In this document: piece by piece, positions 44,547 through 53,665 of the stretch
Numbering within the stretch: position 1 is the stretch's first letter
Layout: every line of letters starts with the position of its first letter
DNA from: Chitinophagaceae bacterium
GTDB taxonomy: Bacteria > Bacteroidota > Bacteroidia > Chitinophagales > Chitinophagaceae
Length of the DNA: 64,000 nucleotides
Reading direction: 5' to 3'
Assembly: GCA_017882265.1 (NCBI GenBank)
Contig: JADGPW010000122.1
Coordinates: 1-64,000, forward strand
Made by a program: the position numbers and the translations under genes
The notes under the pieces: model-generated
The model's input: the letters and a program-made list of their open reading frames with translations, nothing else
What the model was told of the DNA's origin: nothing
The model's database searches: none

Positions 44547-46877
44547 TTATTTTTTTATCCGCACAAAAGAAATTAAAATGGAGGGTAAAAGTACCAGGTT
44601 GGTAAATGTAGCGGTGATCAATGTAAGCGAGGTTAGCCAACCCAGGGCCTTTGTACCGTCAAACCCGCTGAAACAAAAAATAATAAATCCGGCGATCAAC
44701 ACCAGTGAAGTGTAAAGAATACTGATACCGGTGCTATGTATGGTTTCAATAACAGTTCGCTTCTTGTCATAATTATATCGCGGCAGCTCCTGTTTGTAAT
44801 TCACCAGGAAGCGGATGGTTACATCAATTGCAATACCAAGAGCTACGCTAAAAACCAGTACTGTAGAGGGTTTTAGCGGAATGCCAACCCAGCCCATGAT
44901 CCCGGCGGTGATCAGGAGCGGAATGATATTGGGGATCAGGGAACAGACTAATATACGGGCCGAACGGAAAAGATAAAGCATACAAAGTGCGATCAGTAAA
45001 AAAGCCCATAAAATACTGTCTTTCAATCCGTGTATAATATACCGGTTACCTTCCACGAAAGTGACACTGGTGCCCGTTAATAAAACTTTGCAACTGTCAC
45101 AATTTGCCGGGTTAAACAACTGGTCGGCTCTTTTTTGAATACTATCTAAAATATGGGGCAGGCGTTTACTTCCCACATCTGCCATACTCACACTGATCCG
45201 GGCCTGTTGTTTGGTACTGTCTACAAAAGTGCTGATCAGTTTGGCAAACGAACTCCTGGCAGAACCGCTATCGCCGCGGAAATTCAGATACTCCGACATC
45301 CCCAACAGGTCATTTTGTGTGGGTAGTACATAATTAGTACTATCTCCATCAAAAAAAGCCTGTTTGGCGAATTTTAATCCTTCTACAATGCTTAAAGGCT
45401 TTGCAATATCCGGGATGGTAACAATAAACTGCGCTAATGAATCAATACGCTCCAGGTTTTTAAGGTTGCGGGTGACACCATACTTCTTTTTAGTATCTAC
45501 TACTATCTCCAGGGGCATCACCCCCTTGAAATTAGCATCAAAAAAGTGCAGATCAGTATAGAGCTTATCTTTCTTGGGCAGGTCGTCTACTATATAACCA
45601 ATGGTTTTCAACCTGGTTACTCCCATGATGGAAACAGCAATGATCACAATCGATACACCATAAATCAGTTTGCGATGATTGAGTGACCATCTTTCCAACC
45701 CTGCCAGCAACCGGTTGAGACCCCGGCTATCAAGGTACTTGGTCTGGCGGGATTTCGGCGGAGGTAAAAAACTTAATACAGAAGGAATAAAGACCAGCGA
45801 AATAAAGAACAAGACAAAAATATTACTGCCCGCCACGATGCCGAATTCTTTTAATATCTGACTTTGCGTAAAAGCAAATACTGCAAATCCAATGGCCGCC
45901 GCCAGGTTGCAAAACAGGGTCACAATTCCCATCCTGTCTACCATGGCTACAAGACTTTTTTTCTTGTCCCCGGTTAAATTATAAGCCGTATGAAATTTAT
46001 TAAGGAAATAAATACAATTTGGAATTCCTATCACCACGATCAGGGGAGGGATCAGGGCATTCAGAACGCTTATTTTATATCCAAGTAATTCGATAGTGCC
46101 AAAGCTCCATATAACGCCAAACATGACTACCGTTAACGATAGAAACATCGCGCTGAAAGAACGAAAGAACAATAATAAGATTATGGCTGAAAGTATAATA
46201 GAAGCAAGAATGAACAATCGCATTTCCCTGATAATTCTTACTGATAATTCGGTACGGATATGCGGCAGACCGCTTATATAAACAGGCAGACCATTTGTCT
46301 TCCCAAATTCATCCGCCATCTTGTTGATGGTATTTACAATCCCGATCCTGGCTTTGGAAGCCATCAGGTCCTTATTGATACGGACACCCATCAGCCACGC
46401 ATGTGTGACGGGATTATATAAAAGATTTTGGTAAAAAGGAAGATTCAGGAATGTTTTTGAGCCACTGTCAATTTCAGCCTGGGTAAGTAATCGGTCCGCG
46501 AAGATCGTATCAGCTTTCAGCTTTTCTGTTTCCGGTTGCTTTACCAGGTTGATGGCAGTGGGCATGGCAATAACATCATCTACACCGTTCACTTTTTTAA
46601 GGTCACGCAGGAGGGAAGCATAGGCATTGAATATTTTTGCTTCAAAGATTTTATTGGTTTGAATGCCAATGACAAGCAGATTGCCATCTTCCCCGAATTT
46701 TTTGCGAAACTCCTGGTAATCTTTGTATTTACGGTTATTCACAGGGATGGCCCTCGAAAAGTCGTTACTCAATTCCACTTTACTGGCATGGTAAGCCATA
46801 AAGCAGGTCAGCGCTGCAAGAATAAATAACAGCCAAATGCGGTATTTCAGAATAAATCGTCCAAGGCTCTCCCACAT
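44547..46877 (-). CDS. RND/MMPL-superfamily exporter
   Basis: About 776 residues with twelve predicted helices: one at the N-terminus, a large periplasmic loop, a five-helix bundle, then the second half repeating the pattern (ALCMLYLFRSARILVCSLIPN, shown in part as ALCMLYLFRSARILV; SVALGIAIDVTIRFLVNYKQE). The motif NALIPPLIVVIGIPNCIYFLN and DVTIRFL fit the MMPL/Patched-like exporters of lipids or hopanoids. The start at 46877 (MWESLGRFILKYRIW) is preferred to ATGs at 46925 and 46970, whose extensions add a spurious second helix and palindrome sequence. The substrate is unknown. Confidence 0.85.
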   Translation of the reverse strand: MWESLGRFILKYRIWLLFILAALTCFMAYHASKVELSNDFSRAIPVNNRKYKDYQEFRKKFGEDGNLLVIGIQTNKIFEAKIFNAYASLLRDLKKVNGVDDVIAMPTAINLVKQPETEKLKADTIFADRLLTQAEIDSGSKTFLNLPFYQNLLYNPVTHAWLMGVRINKDLMASKARIGIVNTINKMADEFGKTNGLPVYISGLPHIRTELSVRIIREMRLFILASIILSAIILLLFFRSFSAMFLSLTVVMFGVIWSFGTIELLGYKISVLNALIPPLIVVIGIPNCIYFLNKFHTAYNLTGDKKKSLVAMVDRMGIVTLFCNLAAAIGFAVFAFTQSQILKEFGIVAGSNIFVLFFISLVFIPSVLSFLPPPKSRQTKYLDSRGLNRLLAGLERWSLNHRKLIYGVSIVIIAVSIMGVTRLKTIGYIVDDLPKKDKLYTDLHFFDANFKGVMPLEIVVDTKKKYGVTRNLKNLERIDSLAQFIVTIPDIAKPLSIVEGLKFAKQAFFDGDSTNYVLPTQNDLLGMSEYLNFRGDSGSARSSFAKLISTFVDSTKQQARISVSMADVGSKRLPHILDSIQKRADQLFNPANCDSCKVLLTGTSVTFVEGNRYIIHGLKDSILWAFLLIALCMLYLFRSARILVCSLIPNIIPLLITAGIMGWVGIPLKPSTVLVFSVALGIAIDVTIRFLVNYKQELPRYNYDKKRTVIETIHSTGISILYTSLVLIAGFIIFCFSGFDGTKALGWLTSLTLITATFTNLVLLPSILISFVRIKK

Positions 46878-46942
46878 AGTAATAAAAAGAAATAGTAAAA
46901 CAGCAAAGAAAGGTAAAATTGTCATAGGGGTCAAAAGAAGAA

Positions 46943-47095
46943 GGAATGTCGAACAGATGAACCCACGCAATACTGCGGGGCAGGCAAGGAATTATGAACA
47001 GATGAAGTAATGCACGAATACAAAGGAAATCCGGGAATATAGGGAATGTACGGACTTCAGCGTTCTGAATTCCTTGTTCATCTGTTCGACATTCT
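46943..47095. repeat. Large palindrome, family B copy 5, with nested small palindrome
   Basis: Left arm GGAATGTCGAACAGATGAAC, right arm GTTCATCTGTTCGACATTC. A 23-bp GC-rich segment (CCACGCAATACTGCGGGGCA and three more bases) interrupts the left arm between GATGAAC and AAGGAAT. It separates the divergent RND and porZ genes. Confidence 0.88.
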
Positions 47096-47108
47096 ACCGG
47101 CTTTACGA

Positions 47109-47116
47109 TACTTTTG
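47109..47116 (+). promoter_or_regulatory. Putative porZ promoter -7 element
   Basis: TACTTTTG, with TTCG at 47085-47088 20 bp upstream as a possible -33 element (inside the palindrome arm). The GTG start is 4 bp after the element. Confidence 0.5.
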
Positions 47117-47120
47117 AGGA

Positions 47121-49421
47121 GTGAGGTATTGCTTTATCGGGATATCTTTTTTGATAGTTGGAATACTATCAGCACAGGATCCTCTATCCCCTATTGGTCT
47201 GTGGCGGGAACATTTACCCTATAACAGCGCTATTGATGTAACAACCGGTGGCGGTAAGATCTACTGTGCCACACCCTATAGTTTATTTATGGTAAACCTG
47301 GCGGACAACGCTGTGGAAAGGGCCAGCAGGGTGACGGGCCTGAATGAAACCGGGATCAGTACAATTAAGTATGATGAGGTGAACAATAAACTCTTTATTG
47401 CTTATAGTAACAGTAATATTGACATTATTTACAGGAATGATATCTATAACGTGCCGGACATCAAACGTTCCACTATTATCGGCGATAAAAATATTTACAA
47501 TATTTATCCATTGGGAAAGAATTATTACCTCTCCGCCGGAATAGGAGTGATTGTCATTGACGGGGACCGGTATGAAGTAAAGGATTCATGGTTTATAGGT
47601 AATGGCGGCAACCCGGTTAAAGTGAATGGCTTTACCAGCGATCCCGTTTTTTTTTATGCGGCTACTGAAGAAGGTTTGAAAAAAGCAGCTATGAATTCAG
47701 TCAATCTTGCCAATTATGCCAACTGGCAGGTAGTGAGCGGAAGCAATGGTTTGTCGCCGGGCGCCTGCAAAAACATATTGAATGTGCAGGGTAAAATAAT
47801 AACTCAGAAAAATGATTCCCTGTTTTCTTTGCAAGGTAATAGCTGGAGTTTATTCTACACGGATGGCTGGCCCATGATAAACAGCAATGCAACGGAGGGG
47901 AAAATAGAGCTATGTGAACGGTTGCCCAATGGTACCAGCCGGGTATTGGTGATTGATCCTGATGGAACTGTATCCCGCACACTGGCCAATGTAGCAGCTG
48001 TATCATTTCCCCGGAACGCGATCTTGTTAAACAATGATCCCTGGGTGGCCGATCAATATGCCTGTCTTTCTCATTTTCATTCCACGACAAATTATGAGCA
48101 ATACGTTCTTAATTCACCCCAGGCGACGGCCAGTGGCGAGATGATAGTGTACCATTCTGTTTTTTATGCCACATCGGGTTCCGTGAATGATTCATGGAAT
48201 TACCAGTATAATGGAGATGGCATTTATATCTTTAAGGAGGGCAACTGGACCAATATCAACCGCTACCGGTTTTCCCCCATTGATTCCCTGCTTGATCATA
48301 TCACTGTGGCGATCGATCCCCGGGATGAAACTATATGGACCGGGTCGTATGGTGGCGGTTTATTGCATATAAAACCCGGACCCACCTTTGAAATATTTAA
48401 ACAAAATTTCCTGGGGGCTACCGTCGGGGATCCAACCAGTTATCGTATTGCCGGCCTGGCATTTGACATTGAAAACAATTTGTGGGTGTCAAATTACGGT
48501 TCTGGGCAACCATTGCGGGTCCGGAAAAATGACGGTGCCTGGAAAAACTTCTCCCTGCCATTTAATTTAAGTGAAAATGCCTTATCCCAAATAGTCATTG
48601 ATGACAATAATTTTTTATGGATCGTTTCCCCGCTCGGTAATGGGCTGATCTGTTATGACCATGGCGCTTCCATTGATAATGTAAATGATGATCGCTGGAG
48701 ACGGTATGGCAGCGGTACCGGTAATGGCAACCTCCCCAATAGTAATGTACTTTGTGTGGCAAAAGATAAGAATGGATTTATCTGGGTAGGGACAACAGAT
48801 GGAATAGGAGTGATTCAATGCCCGCAAGAAGCTTTTAGCTCACCCGGTTGCGATGCGATCTGGCCCATAGTGCCCAATGGGAATTTCGCCGGCTATTTAT
48901 TTAAAGGACAGGAAGTACGGAGTATTGCCGTTGATGGCGCCGGCCGCAAATGGGTGGCCACAAGGAACGGGGTATTTCTTATCAGCGATGATGGGGGAAA
49001 AGTTATTTACCAGTTAACCCAGGATAATAGCCCTTTATTAAGTAATGATGTAAAAAAAATTGCGATTGACGGGAAAACGGGCGAAGTATATTTTGCCACA
49101 CAGAAAGGCATTTGTTCATTCCGAAGTACGGCTACAGAAGGCGGAGAAACAAATGAAGATGTACTGGTGTTTCCAAATCCTGTACCACCTGATTTTTCGG
49201 GTACTATTGGTATTCGGGGTTTGGTAAATAATGCGCTAGTAAAAATCACAGAGCTGGATGGACGATTAGTTTATCAAACAAGAGCATTGGGAGGGCAGGC
49301 GGTCTGGGATGGAAGAAATTACAAGGGGCAAAAAATTTCAAGTGGTGTTTACCTTGTATTGGTAAGTGATGATGGGAAGAATGAAAGAGTGGCGACGAAG
49401 ATATTTTTTATTGGTAAATAG
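47121..49421 (+). CDS. porZ: PorZ-like type IX secretion system surface protein
   Basis: A 766-residue exported protein (signal RYCFIGISFLIVGILSAQ) with two propeller-like regions: IGLWREHLPYNSAIDVTTGGGKIYCATPYSLFMV is characteristic (IGLWREHLPYNSAIDV and GKIYCATPYSLFMV). Two-component-regulator-type propeller repeats follow (WTGSYGGGLLHIKPG, FIWVGTTDGIGVI). The last ~85 residues are a T9SS-type C-terminal domain (VFPNPVPPDFSGTIGIRG, GVYLVLVSDDG). In Porphyromonas, PorZ helps deliver anionic LPS to secreted cargo. recO follows after 76 bp, the neighbourhood I know for porZ. It starts with GTG because no ATG precedes the signal peptide. Confidence 0.78.
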   Translation: MRYCFIGISFLIVGILSAQDPLSPIGLWREHLPYNSAIDVTTGGGKIYCATPYSLFMVNLADNAVERASRVTGLNETGISTIKYDEVNNKLFIAYSNSNIDIIYRNDIYNVPDIKRSTIIGDKNIYNIYPLGKNYYLSAGIGVIVIDGDRYEVKDSWFIGNGGNPVKVNGFTSDPVFFYAATEEGLKKAAMNSVNLANYANWQVVSGSNGLSPGACKNILNVQGKIITQKNDSLFSLQGNSWSLFYTDGWPMINSNATEGKIELCERLPNGTSRVLVIDPDGTVSRTLANVAAVSFPRNAILLNNDPWVADQYACLSHFHSTTNYEQYVLNSPQATASGEMIVYHSVFYATSGSVNDSWNYQYNGDGIYIFKEGNWTNINRYRFSPIDSLLDHITVAIDPRDETIWTGSYGGGLLHIKPGPTFEIFKQNFLGATVGDPTSYRIAGLAFDIENNLWVSNYGSGQPLRVRKNDGAWKNFSLPFNLSENALSQIVIDDNNFLWIVSPLGNGLICYDHGASIDNVNDDRWRRYGSGTGNGNLPNSNVLCVAKDKNGFIWVGTTDGIGVIQCPQEAFSSPGCDAIWPIVPNGNFAGYLFKGQEVRSIAVDGAGRKWVATRNGVFLISDDGGKVIYQLTQDNSPLLSNDVKKIAIDGKTGEVYFATQKGICSFRSTATEGGETNEDVLVFPNPVPPDFSGTIGIRGLVNNALVKITELDGRLVYQTRALGGQAVWDGRNYKGQKISSGVYLVLVSDDGKNERVATKIFFIGK

Positions 49422-49426
49422 ATGAA

Positions 49427-49487
49427 GCCGGGATGACGGAACCCGTGCCACGGTTTCAAACCGTGACACGGGTTCCGTCATCCCGGC
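49427..49487. repeat. Large palindrome, family A copy 3
   Basis: Two 30-bp arms with a single mismatch around one central C. The core GTGCCACGGTTT is shared with copies at 3485 and 7741; outer flanks (GCCGGGATGACGGAACCC) are unique to this copy. It begins 5 bp after the porZ stop. Confidence 0.92.
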
Positions 49488-49497
49488 AAAAAACCAC

Positions 49498-50244
49498 ATG
49501 CCGGATAAACTCCATAAAACAAAAGGGATCGTATTGCGGACAGTAAAGTATGGTGAAACGAGTATCATCGTTACCATCTTCACTGAATTGTTTGGTATCC
49601 AGTCTTACCTGGTAAACGGGGTCAGGACTGCAGCAAAAAAGGGTGCAGGGAAATCTAATTTATTCCAACCGGCTGCCAGGCTGGACCTGGTGATTTATCA
49701 TAATGAATTAAAGCACCTGAACCGCATCAAAGAATTCAGGTGGGATTTTTTGTATCATCAGATCTTCACCGATGTGCGAAAGAATTCGGTGGCCTTATTT
49801 ATAGTTGAATTGCTGACCAAATGTCTGAAACAACCGGAAGGAAACACCGATCTTTTTCATTTTATGGAAGACGTATTAATGAAATTGGATGAGAGCAATA
49901 CAGGAGTAATGGCCAACCTCCCTTTATTTTTTACACTACACCTGACTCATTTTTTTGGATTCAGGATCCATGATAATTACAACGATAAAAATATATATCT
50001 GGATATGCGGGAAGGGAGTTTTGTACCGGAACCTCCACATCATAATCAATTCCTGGAGGGTAAACAATCCGCGGTAACTTCCCGGCTCTTAAAAGTCATG
50101 CAGCCGGAGGAATTATCCGAAATAAAACTCAATCATGATTTTCGGCGGCAGCTCCTCGAAGTATATGAAATTTATTACAGGCTGCATATACAGGATTTTG
50201 GAACGATGAAGACATTGCCGGTGTTGAGAGAAATATTGGGATAG
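49498..50244 (+). CDS. recO: DNA repair protein RecO
   Basis: A 248-residue protein that promotes RecA loading on SSB-coated single-stranded DNA with RecR. The N-terminal OB fold has KTKGIVLRTVKYGETSIIVTIFTELFG, split here as KTKGIVLRTVKYGETSI and IVTIFTELFG, followed by YLVNGVRTAAKKG and the helical domain. The zinc-finger cysteines of many RecO proteins are absent, as in other Bacteroidota members. It is preceded by porZ. Confidence 0.92.
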   Translation: MPDKLHKTKGIVLRTVKYGETSIIVTIFTELFGIQSYLVNGVRTAAKKGAGKSNLFQPAARLDLVIYHNELKHLNRIKEFRWDFLYHQIFTDVRKNSVALFIVELLTKCLKQPEGNTDLFHFMEDVLMKLDESNTGVMANLPLFFTLHLTHFFGFRIHDNYNDKNIYLDMREGSFVPEPPHHNQFLEGKQSAVTSRLLKVMQPEELSEIKLNHDFRRQLLEVYEIYYRLHIQDFGTMKTLPVLREILG

Positions 50245-50382
50245 GTACTTTGTATAATACATTCCTGATCCCGTATGATACTACTCCCAGATCATTTTTC
50301 TTTTATGCAAGTAACACAAGAATGTTTGAAAAAAACATATTTGAGATCCTTTAACCCAATTTCCACTATTGCGGGAATCTTA

Positions 50383-51555
50383 TCAGAGTATTCTTTTTGA
50401 CTTTTGCAGGTCCTGGTCGATCCAAACGATCCCCGGCCGTTTCCCCTTTTCAAAACTTCCCAGTAATTGTTCAAGTTGGAGTGCTCTTGCTCCGTTGAAG
50501 GTGGCCCATTTTAATACCGTTTCCATTTTAATATGGCTAAAATGCTGAAGAATCATCTTCATTTCTTCTAAAATACTAAGCTGGTGATTGGAAGCAAGGC
50601 TATCAGTTCCCAAAACGAGATCACAATTATGTTTCAGCAGCAGATCGACAGGGGGTAACAGCTGGCTGATATATTGATTGGCAAGGGGGCAAAGACACCA
50701 GAACAATTTACAACCTGCCTGCCGGCAGGCAGGTTGACAAAATAATATATCATTTTCTGATGTATGCACATTGTGCACCAGGATCACGGACTGGTTCCTC
50801 AGGAATTTGGGTAAATAAGTTTGCAGGCTGCTTTTACCAGAAGGCTGAAAAAAAGAAGTATCGATATTCATCTGTTCATATAGTTCAGAGAATTCGCCTT
50901 GTTTATATTTGAACCATTGATCCTCCCCGGCAGATTCCTGGTTATGGATAGTCAATAGATGATTGCCGGGAAAATTTATTATCAGCTCCCATAATTCATC
51001 AGCAACGGAATAGGGCGCATGGGGTACAATGGAATTTGATTCGACCGGGATGGAATAACTATTGGCATATTCCCTGAAAAAATCTACACTTCTTTGAAAA
51101 CGTTGATCGGCTATTTGTGGATTAAACCCGCTGGCTTCAATAAAATTGTGATAATATAAACGGCCTTTTTTCTTCTGGAGTAATGTCAATGCGTTATTGC
51201 AGATATCTCCTGCGGCTACGATACCATCGGATATCATTTCATCTTCTGCATTTTCAATTGCCTGTAAAATTTCTTCCTGTGGAAAGTGTCTTTGCTGAAC
51301 AACATATAAGACAAATTTTATCAACCCGGTCCCTTCAGGTATCAACCCTTTCATATGGCTGAGCTCAAGGTGGCAATGGCAATTAATAAATCCTGGTGTA
51401 AGAATGCCTTTGAATTGTTGTACATCATCGCCGGCATCGCGATCAATAACAATATCCTGGATTACTCCTTCTTCATCAGTGATCAAAACTTTATCCTCTT
51501 CAACAAAGCGGTACCCGTCAAATAGATTATCCGCTTTGAATTTTCTGTATGCCAT
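50383..51555 (-). CDS. Amidohydrolase-family (TRZ/ATZ/guanine-deaminase-like) hydrolase
   Basis: A 390-residue metal-dependent hydrolase. The opening has the composite beta-sandwich, then GILTPGFINCHCHLELSHMKG with the HxH metal site, LTIHNQES, ILVHNVHTS and DLVLGTDSLASNHQLSIL with the metal-binding Asp. Residues 274-282 are a repeat-derived insertion before KLFWCLCPLANQYI. I start it at the ATG at 51555 (MAYRKFKADNLFDGY). The substrate (a purine or triazine-like amine, or a menaquinone-pathway aminofutalosine) cannot be told. It is divergent from prfA. Confidence 0.85.
   Translation of the reverse strand: MAYRKFKADNLFDGYRFVEEDKVLITDEEGVIQDIVIDRDAGDDVQQFKGILTPGFINCHCHLELSHMKGLIPEGTGLIKFVLYVVQQRHFPQEEILQAIENAEDEMISDGIVAAGDICNNALTLLQKKKGRLYYHNFIEASGFNPQIADQRFQRSVDFFREYANSYSIPVESNSIVPHAPYSVADELWELIINFPGNHLLTIHNQESAGEDQWFKYKQGEFSELYEQMNIDTSFFQPSGKSSLQTYLPKFLRNQSVILVHNVHTSENDILFCQPACRQAGCKLFWCLCPLANQYISQLLPPVDLLLKHNCDLVLGTDSLASNHQLSILEEMKMILQHFSHIKMETVLKWATFNGARALQLEQLLGSFEKGKRPGIVWIDQDLQKSKRIL
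50711..50736. repeat. Perfect 26-bp palindrome inside the amidohydrolase gene
   Basis: CAACCTGCCTGCC is followed immediately by its exact reverse complement. With one extra base it forms a 27-bp, 9-codon in-frame insertion adding a Cys/Gln/Ala-rich peptide between ILF-C and KLFWC. Confidence 0.85.
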
Positions 51556-51605
51556 CTTGTAAAATTCCAGAAATGAAAACTCAAATCCCAAAAATTTATT
51601 CTCAT

Positions 51606-51613
51606 TACCTTTG
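51606..51613 (+). promoter_or_regulatory. Putative prfA promoter -7 element
   Basis: TACCTTTG, 52 bp before the prfA ATG. A small imperfect palindrome AACCTCCCTTTAGGGAGTT (51636-51654) lies between it and the start codon. Confidence 0.45.
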
Positions 51614-51664
51614 CTGCCCGATTAAAAAAATTTATAACCTCCCTTTAGGGAGTTGGAAGATTTT

Positions 51665-52729
51665 ATGTTAGACAGATTAGAAGCGATAAAAGCAAGATTC
51701 GATCAATTAGGTATTTCACTGACCAACCCTGCCATCGTTAGTAATAACAAAAAATTTACCGAAACCAGTAAAGAGTACAAGAGCCTGGAAAAAATAGTTA
51801 TTGCCTACAACGATTACCGGAAAGTGCTGGATGATATCGGGTTTTATAAGGAGGCCATAAATAGCGACGATGAAGAATTAAGGGAATTAGCCAAGATAGA
51901 AGCTCCTTCACTGGAAGAAAAGAAAACGGAGATGGAATCCTATATCCGGCAGTTGCTGATACCCAAAGACCCACAGGACGATAAAAATGCCATCCTTGAA
52001 ATCCGGGCGGGCACAGGCGGTGATGAAGCCAGCTTATTCGCCGGCGAACTATTGAGAATGTATATTCGTTATTGCGAACGAAGGGGCTGGAAGACGGCGA
52101 TTTTAAGTGAGAATGAGGGAACCGTCGGAGGGTATAAGGAAGTGCAATTGGAAGTAACGGGAGATGAAGTATATGGCACATTAAAATTTGAAAGTGGCGT
52201 GCATCGTGTACAAAGAGTGCCTGAAACGGAAAGCAGTGGCCGGGTTCATACATCTGCGGCCACTGTAGCAGTAATGCCTGAAGCCGAGGAAGTGGATTTT
52301 GAATTAAACCCGGCCGATGTAAAAATGGAAACATCCCGTAGTGGTGGCGCGGGGGGACAGAATGTAAATAAAGTAGAGACCAAAGTTATGCTTACGCATA
52401 TTCCGACCGGCACCGTGATCGTATGCCAAACCGAACGTTCCCAGTTGGGCAACAGGGAAAAAGCTATGCAGATGCTTCGGACAAAATTATATGAAGAACA
52501 GGTGCGGAAACAGGAAGAAGAGATCTCCCGTCACCGGAAAAGCCTGGTAAGCACCGGGGACAGAAGCGCCAAAATAAGAACATATAATTATCCCCAGGGG
52601 CGGGTTACTGATCATCGTATCGGATTGACACTTTATAACCTCGATGATGTGTTGAATGGAAATATTCAGGAGTTGATTGATGCCCTGCAATTTGCGGAGA
52701 ATTCAGAAAAATTGACAAGACAGAATTAA
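51665..52729 (+). CDS. prfA: Peptide chain release factor 1
   Basis: Recognises UAA and UAG and triggers peptide release. The 354-residue protein has the codon-recognition tripeptide P-E-T (residues 186-188, in [20 protein letters not shown]) and the catalytic GGQ at 230-232 ([15 protein letters not shown]). The PxT form marks it as RF1 and not RF2. The ATG at 51665 ([16 protein letters not shown]) is the standard start; a TTG 12 bp upstream is unlikely. The prmC gene often beside prfA is not here. Confidence 0.96.
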   Translation: MLDRLEAIKARFDQLGISLTNPAIVSNNKKFTETSKEYKSLEKIVIAYNDYRKVLDDIGFYKEAINSDDEELRELAKIEAPSLEEKKTEMESYIRQLLIPKDPQDDKNAILEIRAGTGGDEASLFAGELLRMYIRYCERRGWKTAILSENEGTVGGYKEVQLEVTGDEVYGTLKFESGVHRVQRVPETESSGRVHTSAATVAVMPEAEEVDFELNPADVKMETSRSGGAGGQNVNKVETKVMLTHIPTGTVIVCQTERSQLGNREKAMQMLRTKLYEEQVRKQEEEISRHRKSLVSTGDRSAKIRTYNYPQGRVTDHRIGLTLYNLDDVLNGNIQELIDALQFAENSEKLTRQN

Positions 52730-52943
52730 TACAGGAGTTAATCCCTGACATGTATTGAATGTTTTCCCCGTGCTTTCCTAATATGTAATAAATAGTTTTA
52801 TCCGGTATACTCCGTGGTTTCAACTTCTTTTTTCCTTCTATAAACTTGAATAGTAGTTCATCTGTATTACCGGAATTTATTCGGACTAAGTCAATATGCT
52901 CTTGGGAAATGAGCCCGCCTTTAAAAGAAAGGTATTTATGTAT
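52730..52943 (-). pseudogene. Possible remnant of a coding sequence, unidentified
   Basis: The minus strand is open from 52943 (after a TAA at 52946-52944) into the 3' end of prfA, reading LSFKGGLISQEHIDLVRING-like sequence (ISQEHIDLVRINSGNTDELL, then FKFIEGKKKLKPRSIPDKT). It has protein-like composition but no ATG, and it runs antisense into prfA. I do not recognise the family. It could be a decayed gene or chance. Confidence 0.2.
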
Positions 52944-53239
52944 TTAATAGAAAAATGAGGAATTTGGCATGAATTTTTGAAGGTAAGCCCAGGAAAAGAC
53001 GTCTAAAAACAGGTATAGTTCTTTGTCAGTTGATTGTCAGTTTTTCAGGCTATTTGATCCAAGGGATTAAGAAGTTTTACTAAGTTAAATTCATAGGTGA
53101 AATTACGAATATTAGCCTTTTAAACTTTCATTAACAACAGAAATCATACTACTGGCGGTAAATTTGCGTTATACTATTACAATTACAGAAATTATTATAA
53201 AGTCACTCAATTTTCTCATAAGCAGTTAGTTTTGGTTGC
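52944..53239. other. AT-rich intergenic stretch
   Basis: No gene or palindrome of the families described here. A TAAATTTG at 53159-53166 fits the -7 consensus on the plus strand, but no -33 element lies at the right distance. It would transcribe toward the hairpin at 53240. Confidence 0.3.
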
Positions 53240-53270
53240 GACCCCTGTTTCTACAGGGGTCTATTTTTTT
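53240..53270 (+). terminator. Strong terminator-like hairpin
   Basis: GACCCCTG pairs with CAGGGGTC around TTTCTA (GACCCCTGTTTCTACAGGGG region), followed by TATTTTTTT on the plus strand. The nearest plus-strand gene is prfA, 510 bp upstream, so it may end a long prfA transcript or a small RNA. It overlaps the last codons of the minus-strand vanZ. Confidence 0.7.
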
Positions 53271-53641
53271 ATATACCTGTATATACTGAAAAGAACGCCT
53301 GCCAGGCAACCTGTTGAATCTGCTATAATATCCGCCACTTCAAAGGACCGGTTAGGGATAAAATATTTCTGCACAAACTCCATCCCGGCCCCATAGACGA
53401 TTCCCCCTAAACATATAACTATAAAAATGATTTTCAGCTTGTTAGCAGGATAATTCATTTTGCCCATGCCCCAACACCATAAAACTACCATTATGCTGAA
53501 CAGGCCGATATGTACCCATTTGTCAAACCATATTACATTCAGCCAGTTTGCTGATGGCAAAGCCTGTCCGGGGAGTGTCAGCAGGATCGTAACAATAATA
53601 AACCAAATTATTGCGGGGATAAAAGTCGGCTTATGCTTCAT
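53261..53641 (-). CDS. VanZ-family membrane protein
   Basis: A 126-residue protein with four hydrophobic helices. Typical VanZ features are WFDKWVHIGLFSIMVVLW after the first helix, and GIVYGAGMEFVQKYFIPNRSFEVADIIADSTGC, given in parts as GMEFVQKYF and DIIADSTGC. The function is unclear outside teicoplanin resistance. It lies downstream of gcvH on the same strand, the usual arrangement in Bacteroidota as I know it, separated here by an apparent sigma-factor fragment. Confidence 0.85.
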   Translation of the reverse strand: MKHKPTFIPAIIWFIIVTILLTLPGQALPSANWLNVIWFDKWVHIGLFSIMVVLWCWGMGKMNYPANKLKIIFIVICLGGIVYGAGMEFVQKYFIPNRSFEVADIIADSTGCLAGVLFSIYRYIKK

Positions 53642-53665
53642 TAACGAGGTATAATTTCCACAATA

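Noticed and set aside
39400-53251. Shared 14-mer TGGTTGCGACCCCT at 39404 and 53233
   Set aside because: A 14-base match is expected a few times by chance in 64 kb on two strands, and the flanks do not align.
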